A stretch of DNA of 64,000 nt from Stictocephala bisonia (taxonomy: Eukaryota; Arthropoda; Insecta; Hemiptera; Membracidae). Below are positions 22,947-35,401 of this stretch, piece after piece. The notes under the pieces are model-generated. The model did no database searches. It had not been told where the DNA came from and saw nothing but the letters and a program-made list of their open reading frames with translations. The DNA is taken from positions 1,025,501 to 1,089,500 of the forward strand of contig JAQJVL010000176.1 in the NCBI GenBank assembly GCA_035578905.1, read 5' to 3'. The position numbers and the translations under genes are program-made. How positions within the stretch are numbered: the first letter of the stretch is position 1; the number at the start of each line of letters is the position of its first letter.

Positions 22947-25340
22947 AATCAATCAATCAATCAATCATAATCTTTATTTACAGTTTCTTTAAGAAAAGCA
23001 ATGGCGTCAGTTACAAAGGTAAAATAACAATAGTTCTGAAGGTCATCCTCTGGTATTTGTGTAGAATTCTTCGATGGAGTAGATGGGTCGGTCTGTCAAC
23101 CAGGTGTCAAGTTTTTGTTTTAGAGCATGTCCAGTCAGAGTCCTGATTTCATTTGGTAGTTGGTTGTAGAGTCTTGAATCAATGTAAGTCGGCTTCTTTT
23201 CAAATAATGTTGTTCTATGGTGAGGAAAGATAATATTTGATCCGTTTCGAGTGTTGTACGTGTGGTTTCTGGTATTTATAGGAAGACCAGCTTTGTCAAC
23301 TAAAAATATCACTTCTTGGATGTAAATAGCAACAACTGTCTTGATTCTTAGATGTTTGAATGCTTCTCTGCAGCTTTCTTGCCAGCCGAGTTCTGCCAGA
23401 GATCTTATTGCTGACTTCTGGATGGTGAGGACTCTGTTCAAGTTGGTGGAGGAGGTTGCCCCCCAAACAGCGATTCCACACCTAAGGTGGGATTCAAGAA
23501 GTGCATGATATGCCACTTTAGCTAAATCTGTTGTGCCTATTTCTTTCATCCTTCTCACCACATATACAGCAGAGTTTAGTTTTTTACACAGCTCGTGGAT
23601 ATGTGGGCTCCAGGTTAGTTTGGAATCTAGAGTAAGGCCCAGGAGTTTACCCTTTTCCTCTAGAGATACATCGGGTAGAGCTGGGATGTGCTGGGCTCTT
23701 CTACCAAAGTTGATCCATTTGGTTTTGAGTGGATTCACCACGAGGTCGTTTGAGGCACAGTAGTCATAGGTTATGTTTAATGATATGTAGGCATTGATAC
23801 TTAGTTCATCTGCTGTGTTTCCTTTACAGAGCAAAGTGGTGTCATCTGCATACATGACCACAGTGCTGTAGTCCTTGATGTAATTGGAAAAGTCATGTGT
23901 TAAAAGAATGAACAGCACTGGGCCTAGTACGGAACCTTGTGGGGACCCCTCTTGTAGTGGGGAAGCATTTTGATCTGACGGTTTCAGTTTCACATCTTGA
24001 TGTTATATGCCTTACTTCAACCAATTGGTACCGTCCCTCGAGATAACTTGAGAACCAGAGGAGTGCATTTCCTTTTATTCCAAGTTTTGTCAGTTTATTT
24101 AATTTAATCTGATGTCCCAAACAGTCAAATGCTTTACTGTAGTCGGGTAACAATGTTGTAGTGTACTGGTTGTTGTCAATTTGGTCAATAATGCTCTCAA
24201 TTAGAGCAATCAGGGCAGTGGTTGTTGACTGTCCTTGCATAAAACCATGTTGACTGTTTGGTATTAGGTCAAGTTGTTGAAGATAGGTTAAGAGTCTCTT
24301 CAGTGCAATCTTCTCAGCTATTTTTGAGAAGGTCGGGAGGTTAGAAATTGGTCTGTAGTTGGTTAAATCAGTGGTGGTTCCCTTTTTTAGTTTGGGGTAT
24401 ACTTTAGCAGTTTTCATTGCAGAAGGGAAAACACCACTTTCAAATGATTTATTTATCACCACTGCTAATAATGGTGCGAAGACCTCTGAGCAATGTTTTG
24501 TAAGTTTTGATGAGATTTCATCTAGACCACAAGAGTCCTTGCTTTTTAGTGTGGCAATTATTTCTTTGACTTCTTGAGTGTTGGTAGGTGTAAGTACCAA
24601 GGTCTGTTGTGCCTAGTTAGTTTTCTGGTTTAAACTTGATGGTAAGTTCAAAGGTGGATTATTGCCAGTTGCCTTCAGTGTTTCATCTGCAATACTGCAG
24701 AAGTAGCTATTGAACTTGTTGGCAATATCCTGTGGGCTATTAATTTCCCCTTCTGCTGTAACAAGATGGAGCTGCTGCCTTGTTTTAACACCTCTTTGAT
24801 TTGCTCTCTCACTGTTTATAACATCCCAAATGGCTTTTGATTTGTTATCTGCCTGTTGGATATGCTGGTTTGTGGTTTCTTGTCGTATCTGTCTGAGTCT
24901 GAGGTCATAATGCTTTTTATTGTCTGTCATGATTTTTTGTCTTTTTGTTGCCCAGTCATCTCATACATATGTAATGATTCAAGGAATTTTTGTTTTAGAT
25001 CTTTAGCCCTTTCATCAAAGTATTCAGCAAGGTGTTTTTTTCGCCTCTTCCTGGTTTTTCTGACAGGGCATGAGGCATTCATCTCGAGAGTAATTGCTGA
25101 TATAAGAGTATTGTAAGCCTCATCTGGTGTCTGTGCATTATACACATCATTCCAGTTGCGTTCTGATAAATTTTGCCCCAGTAGTCATTGTGTGTTGATT
25201 TATGTTTCTTCTAAACTGGCTTGGAATCTGATTAATATTTGCTGCTAGTTGTAGTGTGCACAGTTGTCCTTTGTGATCAGATAAGCCGGTGTTTAGAATA
25301 TCTACTTTGAGGCTATCAGGAAGAATATTCCTGATACAGT
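22947..25340 (-). pseudogene. Dead LINE (CR1/L2-like), related to the 13.7-kb copy
   Basis: From 5' to 3' on the minus strand it shows an endonuclease end (NTGLSDHKGQL) and a linker with DLRLRQIRQETTNQHI and KAIWDVINSERANQ. The RT follows with CGLDEISSKL, NYRPISNLPTFSKIAEK, SQHGFMQGQSTTTALI, PDYSKAFDCLGHQ, GSVLGPVLFIL and an intact MYADDTTLL. A complete thumb and C-terminus end in RPIYSIEEFY. At least two frameshifts split it, one near 23.95 kb through the GVPQG motif. The tail is (ATTG)n at 22947-22966 after an AATAAAG-like end. It lies in ABCG intron 1, sense to the gene. Confidence 0.9.
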
Positions 25341-25735
25341 CGATCAGTACAGTACAGATACAGTCGATACAGTACCTGATACAGTACAGATACAGTCGAT
25401 AGAGGTTGCAGTACGCTGGGTGACTCGGGTTGCGGGTAAAGACAGCCTTTGGATATCGTGTAGGGCAAGAGTTTCTAGCAGCTTTTCATTTGCACTATTT
25501 TCCCTTAAGTTATCGATGTTAATATCTCCAATAATAATATCCAACAATAATGTCATCACTTGAATTTTCTTAAAACTATCCCTACAATGGCCCCTGGGAG
25601 GAAGACCACAGATCAATCTAATAGCTTTTTTCTGTAATCGGAAAAGTTTGAGGCTATAATTTTGACCGCCCCATAATAATGTACCGTAAGACTTATTGAC
25701 AATATACAATTGACAAATATGTATTCAGTAAGTAT
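25341..25735 (-). pseudogene. LINE fragment, RT thumb region
   Basis: The peptide reads VNKSYGTLLWGGQNYSLKLF, RLQKKAIRLICGLPPRGHCR and DSFKKIQVMTLLLDIIIGDI. This is the typical C-terminal LINE block (YG..LWG, LQKKAIR.I.G, HCR..FK). It has only this part and is a third LINE lineage in a row. The junction with the neighbouring LINE (25325-25400) consists of a scrambled direct repeat of GATACAGT and AGTACAGATACAGTCG. Confidence 0.7.
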
Positions 25736-26487
25736 TTTCAGCTACTTTTACTTGTTTCTGGCACCCAGTATATTTTCTTATCATGAACAAATTGAGTTGT
25801 TTACTTTGATCAAAACTGCGATATCAATTAATTATACTTCTAAAGTTTTAAAATTTACAACATTTTGAAATGTTATAAGCTAATAACTGTTGTCATAAAA
25901 GACAGGTAGCAGTTTTGCAATGGAGATCCAAGAACTACATACAGTATTATACTTGATGTAGAATAAATTCAACATACAAGAAAATAATTTACAGTTTTTC
26001 AATAAAAAAACTTGCTGTATATGAATTAAATTAATATTTGCTTCCTGAGTTTAATAGTAAAATAGAAAAGAATAGATTTGAAATTATGTTATTGTCAATG
26101 CTATAATCTAACTTATGATCCCATCTTATTTTGTCTCAATGCTTAGTGAATAAACATGTTTTTAATGTTGGTTTAAATAATTAATTATTGCAATAACAGG
26201 AAACTAGAAATGAATAAATCATGGATTCCGTAATGAGTGATTAAGCTGGTTATTGTTTTCAGATGGAATAAAAATATCTGAATTTTAAAATAATTCTAGT
26301 TTAGAAAAAAACTTCCACTATAGACTATGCCAAATATTAGTAAAAATTAAAGTAAAAATGACATGTTTTGTTCAAAATATTATGCTTTTTTTATATCAGT
26401 ACATTCAGTTAAATTACCATAAATTAATTTGATGTAATAACTTGTTCTTAAAATTTTAAACACGCCAGCTATTTGTATTATTATTAT
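25736..26487. other. ABCG intron 1, no recognised gene
   Basis: Very AT-rich. Nothing recognised. Confidence 0.35.
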
Positions 26488-26910
26488 TCAATACTAAGAC
26501 GCCAATCATAGAGATATGGGTGAGTGAGTGTGATGGGTGTATATGAACGAGTGTAGTCATTATTACTACCTAAGGTTGCCTGTTCCTTAGAAAGAGCCAT
26601 TAATTAATAGCCCAATAGCCAGGGCAACTAAGGGATCTACAGCTTTATGTGGAATCCGAACCATAAGTATAGGTCTAATTTTAAGCTGATTTACAAGCTT
26701 ATTACTCAGTTCTCTTATTTACACAACATCCGTACCTTGACTACCACCCAACATGGACACCTTAGACTTCTCTAGTTGTGTCCAAGCAATGGTAACCATT
26801 GAACGAACACCATGTTGGTATTAAGAGGAATGAGCATACAACCTATTGCCTACAATGTCAACAACACTTTATCCTCAAGTAGCTGGGTTACAGCACTGTG
26901 CTACTAGTGC
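26488..26910 (-). mobile_element. SINE-like repeat, GGCGTCTT family, copy 3 (long)
   Basis: One of the two longest copies of the family, read on the plus strand as AAGACGCCAATCATAGAGAT, GAGTGTAGTCATTATTACT, AATAGCCCAATAGCCAGGG and so on to CAGCACTGTGCTACTAG. It lines up along its whole length with 53250-53660. Because the tail side is AAGACGCC, this copy is in minus orientation. Confidence 0.65.
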
Positions 26911-27204
26911 CAACTTTAATTAATTAATTTTCCCCTAAATATGCTAATTGTGCCCCCTCTGATGGCAGTAACAAGTATACATTCATATATACTCAGTTAA
27001 CTATCAAAATGAGAACACCATTACTGATAACTCTTTCTACACATAACTAACATAAATGAGCACAATTATTTGTTTCAATAAATTTATATATATATATGTT
27101 ATACATTATAGTATAGAATTGTTGTATGAAATATTATTTTATAATTCTAAATGAAGACATCGCATTTAATTAGAAAAATCCAAAGCTACGAGAATTTGTT
27201 ATGG

Positions 27205-27557
27205 TGTTAAACTTTAATTGGGAGATAGTTGAGATTAACAGCTGTTTATTTTCTAAGTATTCTGAGTCATCTAATTATGTTTAACGTTACTCATTGTTGG
27301 CTGGAGATATTCACCGCAATTGTTTTTGTATAATCTATAGTTATGAATTAGTACTCGTAATGGGGAAATATAATTTTTTGTTCATTTTGCTATTTAAAAT
27401 AACTACGAGCATTAATTATTAACCGTAGGTTATACAAAAACAATTGCGGTGAATATCTCCAGCCAACAATGAGTAATGTTCAACATAATCAGATGACTCT
27501 GAACATTTAGAAAACAACCAGCTGTTAATCTCAACTAACTCCCAATTAAACATTTTG
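27205..27557. repeat. Foldback element, ~150-bp inverted arms
   Basis: The arms 27205-27360 and about 27405-27557 are inverted copies at roughly 88-90% by eye. The shared core includes CTCATTGTTGGCTGGAGATA and TTCACCGCAATTGTTTTTGT. The spacer is about 45 bp. Outside the arms, a shorter inverted match (AAATGAAGAC near 27149 and GTCTTCATTT near 27635) suggests the true ends of a roughly 0.5-kb foldback transposon. It is non-coding. Confidence 0.75.
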
Positions 27558-27659
27558 TAAAACACTAATATTATAAAATTAATGTTAAATGCAATAAATA
27601 TGAAATCAAGTTTATAAATGCAATTTTTAACTTAGTCTTCATTTACTATTACTACCACA

Positions 27660-28215
27660 ATAACTGAAATATTAAAGTGATAACTCCATAACATTCATTG
27701 TAGATAATATAACATAAAATAAAAATGTGGGTTTCTATTATAAATCTGGAAGTTGGTCGCCATATATGGAAATGGAAACTCGACTTTCAAAATTTTATTT
27801 TCAATTTCCATTATTCAATATTTATCAGAAATGAGGAATGGTCACCCATTTAAACATTGTTGTAATTTTTGCAAGTTTCTAAGATCCCAATGGCATCCAG
27901 GTTAAATTGAACACCCTGATACTAATGTTATACCTTATGCTTACAGCAATATTTATATTTAAATACAAAAAATATAATTTTCAAAACTAAGAAATCATAA
28001 AATGTTTATAATATTCATCAATTAGGAATGCTATCTAGATTGTCATCAAACCCTTAAAATAAAATTGATTAACATATGTAATAAGAGTTCAAATACACTT
28101 TTTCAAAATATCTTAAAAGAGCAAAATGACATTAACTTGTGTGAATAATGACTGTTAAAACACCACCATATCATATTCTGATGTTCAATTCAAAATATTG
28201 AAGAGGTTTCTGGTT
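27660..28215. other. ABCG intron 1, no recognised gene
   Basis: Nothing supportable was seen. Confidence 0.3.
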
Positions 28216-30040
28216 CTTTTTAATTTATTATTTTATTTTTATTTAGCTTTTACAAAAACCTTATTCAAGAGGTATAAAAGTTGTCAAGAGTACAATTTAC
28301 ATAGCACAGTAATTGCATAAAATTACATCATGATCCACTTAAGGTACTAGAGTATAATATTGGTTTTCTATGAGAATGTGCAAGCCCTATCCCTATAAAA
28401 AAACTCATTGATACTATAATAACATTCTTTGAGAAGCCAAGCTTGTAAATTTGTTCTTGAAATGTTTTGATTCTAATTATTGACATTTCATTTCTAATGG
28501 TAATTTGTCAAAGAATTTTTGGCCAATGTAGGATGGTTTAGTTTCAGTGAGTTTTAGATGGTGATATTCTGAAAAATTAGTGTTACTTGTGTTGTAATTA
28601 TGTTCTTTTTTTTAATTTCAATGTACTCACGTTTTTATAGTAAAGGATACACTCAAGTATGTATATTGATACAACAGTCAAGATATTGTTATTTACAAAT
28701 CCCCTTTTACATGACTCAGAAGGTTTTAGATTTTCAATATAATGCAATGCTCTTTTTGCAACAAAAATATTTCATTGTGGTTTAGGATGAATCCTTGATG
28801 AGGATTCCCATAATACTACTGAATAATTTATGTGTGAAAATATGAATGCATAATAGCAATTTAAGGTAGTTCTTTTATTTCCTAATTTAAAGTTCCTTCT
28901 TAAAATGTGAAGTCCTGAGGATATTTTTGTAGAAATATGATCAATGTGTACATTCTAATTCAGTTGAGAATCTACTATTACACCGAGGAATTTTGTACTA
29001 TAGGTTTCAATTAAATCAATTTATTTGAGGAATACATTCATTTGGTTAGGTTTACTTATTTTATTTGATATTTCAAAGTGGATAAATGCTGTTTTGGTTT
29101 CATTTATTATCATACCAATTGTATTAAAATAATGAGCAACGTGATTGAGATCTATGTACGTATCAATTTCAAGATTGGTAATATTGTTACTTATGTTAAT
29201 TAATGTTGTCTCATCTGCAAAGGCGATTAATTTTTTAATAGGAACTGCCTGTACAATGTCATTTACATAAATAATATAAAGTAACGGGCCAAGAATAGAC
29301 CCCTGAGGATTACCAAGGATCTATAAATTTTCTTTTCTGTGGCATAGTTGGTGATTTCAACAAACTGGTATCGATTCTCGATGTAGTCTGTAAACCAATT
29401 CAAACATTGTCCGCGAATACCAAATTTTGTTAGCTTTTCTGTAAGTAAGGGGAACTTTAGAAGATCAAAAGCTTTGCTTAAATCAATAGAACAACCTGAG
29501 ATCGATTGTTTTGATTCAATTGAATGAACAATTTTCTCTGCAAATTGAATTAGTGCCAATTTAGTTGATTCCCTGGCCGAAAGCCGAATTGTAATGGATT
29601 GCTTATTGAATCGGTTTCCAGGAAATTCAATATTTGGTTATAAACTGTTTTTTCTATTATCTTGGAGAAACTTGACAGTATGGAAATAGGTCGGTAATTT
29701 TCTACTTGATTATGTTTGCCTCTTTTAAAAACAGGAATGATTTTTTAAATTGTTAGTGGTGAAGTAATGACTGACTCATGGACTAAACTGTTAACAATAT
29801 CTGTCAGCAGTGCAACAATAAGGCTAGCACACTCTTTTACAACTCTTGAAGGGACACTGTCTTCAAGATTACTGGCAGATATCTTGGGTTTGATACTTAT
29901 AATTATATTTTATACTTCTTTTATTTGTAAATTAGTGAACTTATCAAATAACCTTGTAGTACTATTACTAATGCAGGGTTATTTGATAGTGGGTTCAGCG
30001 AATAACAGTGCAAAGAGTATTACATACTTGGACTGAACAG
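28216..30040 (-). pseudogene. Dead LINE reverse transcriptase
   Basis: In order on the minus strand it reads VKECASLIVALLTDIVNSLV, KIIPVFKRGKHNQVENYRPI, SILSSFSKIIEKTV, LQFGFRPGN, IDLSKAFDLLKF and WFTDYIENRYQFVEI. A frameshifted PQGSILGPLLYIIYVNDI follows, then FADETTLI and the downstream INETKTAFIHFE. The catalytic F/YADD is changed to FADE, so the active site is lost in addition to the frame breaks. A (TAAAA)-rich tail is at about 28220-28250. It is a different subfamily from the copies at 13.7 and 23 kb. Confidence 0.85.
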
Positions 30041-32080
30041 TGTCGGCAAGAGAAAGTTGTTGGGCAGCTTTGATAGAACTCTCCAGCCGAACTGTGCTGT
30101 AATACCCCACATAATAAGTATGCAACTGGACATAAATTTACTGAAAACTGCTATAAATTTTTTTTGTTTTAAACTATCAAAATAAATATTTCTTTAGTAT
30201 TGACTGAAAAACTATCAGATTTCAATTAAGCAACAACATACCTAAGTACAAACAGAACAAAGTCAATAAAAGTATATATTACAATGTCCCTTTTCATTAA
30301 TCAATATTTATGAACAGTGCATATTAGTTTTAATATTAGAAATGTTTTAAATATTTTATTATCACTACTGACACTTTGTTGATTAAATCTTATCTTATCT
30401 TAGTTCTTCACCAATCTATACATAATTTACTTTTTTTCATTTTTATATGACTCACAGCAGATCCTGAGATACATCTTGTGGAATCTGTACACCTTCTCAT
30501 GTCTCTAAGTTCATAATAACAATCCAGGACGTTTGTTAGTGTTTTCAATTTGAGTTTAGTTTGTAATTTTATTTAGTTTTCTAGGAACTCACAAGTGTTT
30601 CCACACTGTCATGTAATATCTAACCTTGAACCCATGTTCTTAAGAAACAAAAAATATAATAGCAAAATTTGGGTTTAAGCTTATTTTGATTAAAAATTTT
30701 TAGGTGATTTGTGTTATTTAAGTCAAATTTTGATAGTTTTCTTAATGTTAAATATGCAGGCAATTATTGAATTAAGTTATCTGATATTTGGTTTCAAGAT
30801 GGTAGAGGACATGTTACTAAATAAACACTATCAATAAAAAAATTGAACTAATATTTTCTTAATTAATTTAATGTAAGTAAAACTGATTAATTAACATATA
30901 ATATGACATCATCAATTTTTTTGTCTATTTGCCATTTTCTTTAAACATTATGCTGGGAGAAAGGGTAAGCTTACTAAATTTACAAAACAAGAGCATTTTT
31001 AAAATTAATATAATAGGTTTTGTGAAAAGCAGGCAGAACCAATTCTGATAATAAAAACAGACATAATTTCATAGATAAACATAATGCCAGAATTTGAATT
31101 GAGCAACAAGTAAAGCATTAAAATGCAGAGGTTTTAATACTTATACAGACAAAACACTAATGAAAATATTTTTAAATATGGAGTTTAAAGCTTTTATGAT
31201 AATGCAGAAATACACTAACTTCAATCTCTGCCTGAGATTAAATCTTAGTATTGACGACTTTGATTAATTAATTATAGAAACATGTTTTGGATTAGCTAGC
31301 AATAATCTTTTTCCAAAATGAAATAATTAAAAATAATGAAAATAGTAAAAAATTAAAAACAAAATACAACAACACACACAAACTATTCCTAAGATTTGGA
31401 ATAGGTAATGTATCCGTTTATTGGTATTTGTTAGTTTCACGTTGAGTTTGGTCTTCACCTTATGGCCTAGCATACACATTGGTACAGTCTGGGTTCATTC
31501 TGATCTGAAGAGATGAGTTCCCATTTCAGAAATTAAAATGTTTGCTTCAATACCTAACAATATTTATCCTAACAATTGCAAAAGTTCATAATGATTCCAT
31601 AATTCATGTCAGTTATTCATAATCAACAAACAACATAAGACAAAAGTATAGCCTTCAAACGAAATTTATATGGGAATATTGTCCAGGAACTGGTTGTGAA
31701 TAACAGTTTATCTTGATTGTTCAAGAGCGTAACCAAATAATTAATATAGGCAACACATTATTCCAAGGCTGGCTTTTTTTAATTTTCATAATCGTAAATA
31801 TTTAAACTGTAAATAGGAGTCTTTAAACAAAGGAATCTGCTACAAGTTTTGTACCTATGTTATCAAAGTAGTTTACTTGAATTGTGAAGTTTGCTTTACC
31901 ATGACTTGCTTCTACGTTAATTTTATCTTTATCTACGTATAGTAAGCGTACAATTCTAGGTATTTTAGTACGATATTATTTGTAATTTGTGTGAGGAATA
32001 TTGAGTTTAAACACTTCAAAGATACAAGATATACTAAATTATTAAGACTCAATATTTTTTTCATTTATTTATTTTTTTTT
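30041..32080. other. ABCG intron 1, no recognised gene
   Basis: Two kilobases of AT-rich sequence. I found no exon, element end or tandem repeat. Confidence 0.35.
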
Positions 32081-32083
32081 TAT

Positions 32084-32346
32084 TTATTCATAAGACGCCG
32101 ATCGTCAAGATATGGGCAAATATGGATTTCGAATGAGTGTGATGAGTGTAGATGAGCGAATGTAGTCATTGTTACCAACTAAGGCCAACTATTCCTTAGA
32201 AAGTGTCATTAATTAATAGCCCAATGACAAATGAACAGCCGGGGATTATCAGCTGATCCTTCTCAAAATGTATTGACTCTGATTGGGATCGAACTGAAAA
32301 CCTTTACCACATGAAGCTGGGATTGAACCAACAACGCTACCTACCA
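32084..32346 (-). mobile_element. SINE-like repeat, GGCGTCTT family, copy 4
   Basis: The plus strand begins TTATTCATAAGACGCCGATC and GTCAAGATATGGGC, so the tail is on the left. The right (5') part, read on the minus strand, contains GTTGGTTCAATCCCAGC and CAGTTCGATCCCAATC. These look like pol III B boxes and suggest a tRNA-derived head. Confidence 0.6.
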
Positions 32347-35300
32347 ATAAAATGGTAAACAATAAAAAATAAGTTAAAAAAATGATTATATCAATTACAG
32401 CTTTGACATATTTATCATGCATAGTAATTTAAGAGAAAGTAAAAAAAATAGCCATAAATTAATTGTTTAGATAACCTATTGTTAATAATATAAATAGACA
32501 AAAGTTTGTCAAGCTATTAAAATTAACAAACTGGTATAAACAAAAAGAACTGAAAATCAGATACAACAAAATAAAGGAGACTGTGGTTTTATGCTTTTAC
32601 AGTTAATCTCAATCAATGAATCATTTCCATCGACAAATATCAATAATAAATACCATTTATTTCTAAAAATATTAGAAAACAGAATTAGTAAAACTTTTAA
32701 ATTAAGAACTTCTCTTTAAGTAGAGAAAAACACTAACCTGAAGATATATCTGATTTATGTTTAATTTCTTTAAATTAAGCATTAAAATAATAAATAATAA
32801 CTAACATGAAAAAAATATATTAATATTAATATCATGTTTTAATAATATACAAAAATATATGAGCTGATGTTAGCAAATACAGAAAAATTAATTGAGTGGA
32901 CAAACTATGGTCTCTGTTTAACTTGACCATAAGGTTATTCACCTGTTTGTATGTTTATCCTACGATTACAACCCAACTTGTTGAGCAATTATATAGAAAT
33001 TTGTCACATCTATATGAGTCATGGCGCGCTGACAAAGTATTTATTGCAGTACTTAGAAGAAAGGTCTGAATAACTAAGTAGGCATGGTCATAGAGTAACA
33101 GATTGATGTAAATTTTAAGAATTCTTGTTTTTGGGACATTATTTAATGAATAAATAGTCCCAAGTTGGATCTTAAATAGATCATTTTAGAAGTTTAAATG
33201 CCAGTTTCTAGTTCCTTAATGCTTCCTTTTGTTTAATAAAAAAACCTAAACAACTTTGCCCATGGCGTTATGAGCAACATAATTCATCAGGAAAAGGATG
33301 GGCCATTACTCTCACAAAATATTGTGCCTCCAGGAAGAAGGATTATTCCATTACCATCTCCTAATTAGCATTGTAACTATTGTACAAACAAAATCAAGAG
33401 GCAAGATAAACAAAACAACAAACATATAAAACAATATATATTTTAACAACTGTAGGACTTTGCTTCTATAAATATTTTTTATTTAGTAGAGTTAAAATAT
33501 GTAAGTATATAGTTAGGGATGGGGGGTTTGTTATAAGGAAGATTCATGTAGAGTTAGTATAGAGGCCTCAAACAGAATTGTTCATGCAGTGGGTTGTAAA
33601 TAGAACTATACCATCCATAATAATTTTAATAGGAGTTTGTGATATGAAATGACAACAGATTATTAAAAAAGTTAAAATCATACTGATTTCTTACATTTAT
33701 TGATTACTAACCCTATTTACAGTATGTTGCCAAAGGCATATATCTGTATGATTTCCATTTCAGAGTAGATCCCGAATAGTGTATGTGCACAATTTGAAAA
33801 GAATTTAATCTAAAACGAAATACATGTAAAATCAATCTGTAAATCTAGTTTACAGATTGAGGCTAGAAACAAATTTATATAATTTACATCAAACTTACCT
33901 TCAATCTAACAAATATACATGTTATTTGTAAAAAGAAAATCACAACAATAACATGGTTGAATGTTACAAAGTAGGTCTCACCTATGGTAAAGTCATTTTT
34001 TAACAATAAATTTTGATAGTAATCAACAACAAGAAAACTAATGGCAAAGAAATATAAAGGAAAGATAGGTTTCAGCTGATGTTTTAATAAATCTAAACAA
34101 TATATACCTATGAAAAGGACTAAAAAAAAAGTTCAGGAAATAAAAAAAAAGTAAAGCATGGTTCTAACTGTAAAGACAAAAATTTGAATACCCAACTGAG
34201 CTGATGATCGGTAAGGTACTTTACTAGTAGGATAAAGTTGCAGATTGGAGGGTGAAGTAAAAAATAATCCACAAACATCAGGAAGATATTCCTAAATGTC
34301 AATATGTCAAGAAAAATGCAATTTGTATTGTGTAAAATAAATGTAATATTTATTACTAACCGTGACAGTTTGATACCGAGAACTCCTAATTATTTGGTAA
34401 CTGTGGTTATTTCAGGAGTTACTATTGGGCGTTGAGAGTAGAGATCTAATAAGTGACCCCCAATAATTGCACTGTAGCAGACAGAGATCCAAGAAGTGGC
34501 TCTCAATGACAAAGTATGTAGAGAAGGTTGACAAAATTATACGAAGTTGTCATTTAAGTGACTCCTTAGGTGTGGAAGTGGTGATTCAATAATTGACTCC
34601 TAATGACGAAAAGTTGCAAACATTAAAAATGAATCGTAATAATGAATGAATCGATCTAAGAGGTAATTTAAAAATAAGAGTAATTGTAGGATGTAGATAT
34701 TGAATAAGTAACTTAAGCATGGAAATTTAAAAAGAGATATAATCTACTTTTTTTTTAAGTTAAGCTGAAATGTCATTTTCTTAATCTGAATATTTTTGAA
34801 GTTTTACATTAATTTATGAAAATTACATAACAATTTTAGTCAAATAGAGATAATTATACTTTATCATTCATCAGGACTACACAATCATAACAATTTTTAG
34901 AGGTGTTTTTTAATCTTTAGTGGGTTATCACAAACAGGCTTGAAAGTGTTTACCAATGCACAGTTACATTACTAATTTATATTATGAAATATACTTATAT
35001 ATAACTGTGTTATTCATTATGTAAATTGTACAAGTATTATAGGTGCACAACTTTGTTCACATATTATAAGTTTATGTTCATAATAGTCTGCAATAAAACA
35101 AAGCACCCTATCATTATATTTAGATGGCCTTGCTCATCTACTAACAACAATGGGAAGAAGTCATTATCAGCTGAGGTATGTGCTTGATTACCATTCACTC
35201 ACAGCTGGTACCTAATTAAATCCCACAGACACCACTCAGCTGTGCAGCTATACAGTAGTTCACTGAGTAATTAACACAGGGTGATAGACCAGTTAAACTG

Positions 35301-35400
35301 CACAATAACAATGTTACCTAACAATAATAACACTACAACCTAACAACAACAAGCATCATGATAGATTCATCAAAACGAATTCAAGACTTAAAACTAAAAT
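32347..35400. other. ABCG intron 1, no recognised gene
   Basis: AT-rich throughout. Around 34420-34690 a loosely repeated phrase (GATCTAATAAGTGACCCC; GATCCAAGAAGTGGCTCTC; GATTCAATAATTGACTCC) recurs about every 60 bp, suggesting an old degenerate tandem repeat. No gene was recognised. Confidence 0.35.
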
Positions 35401-35401
35401 A

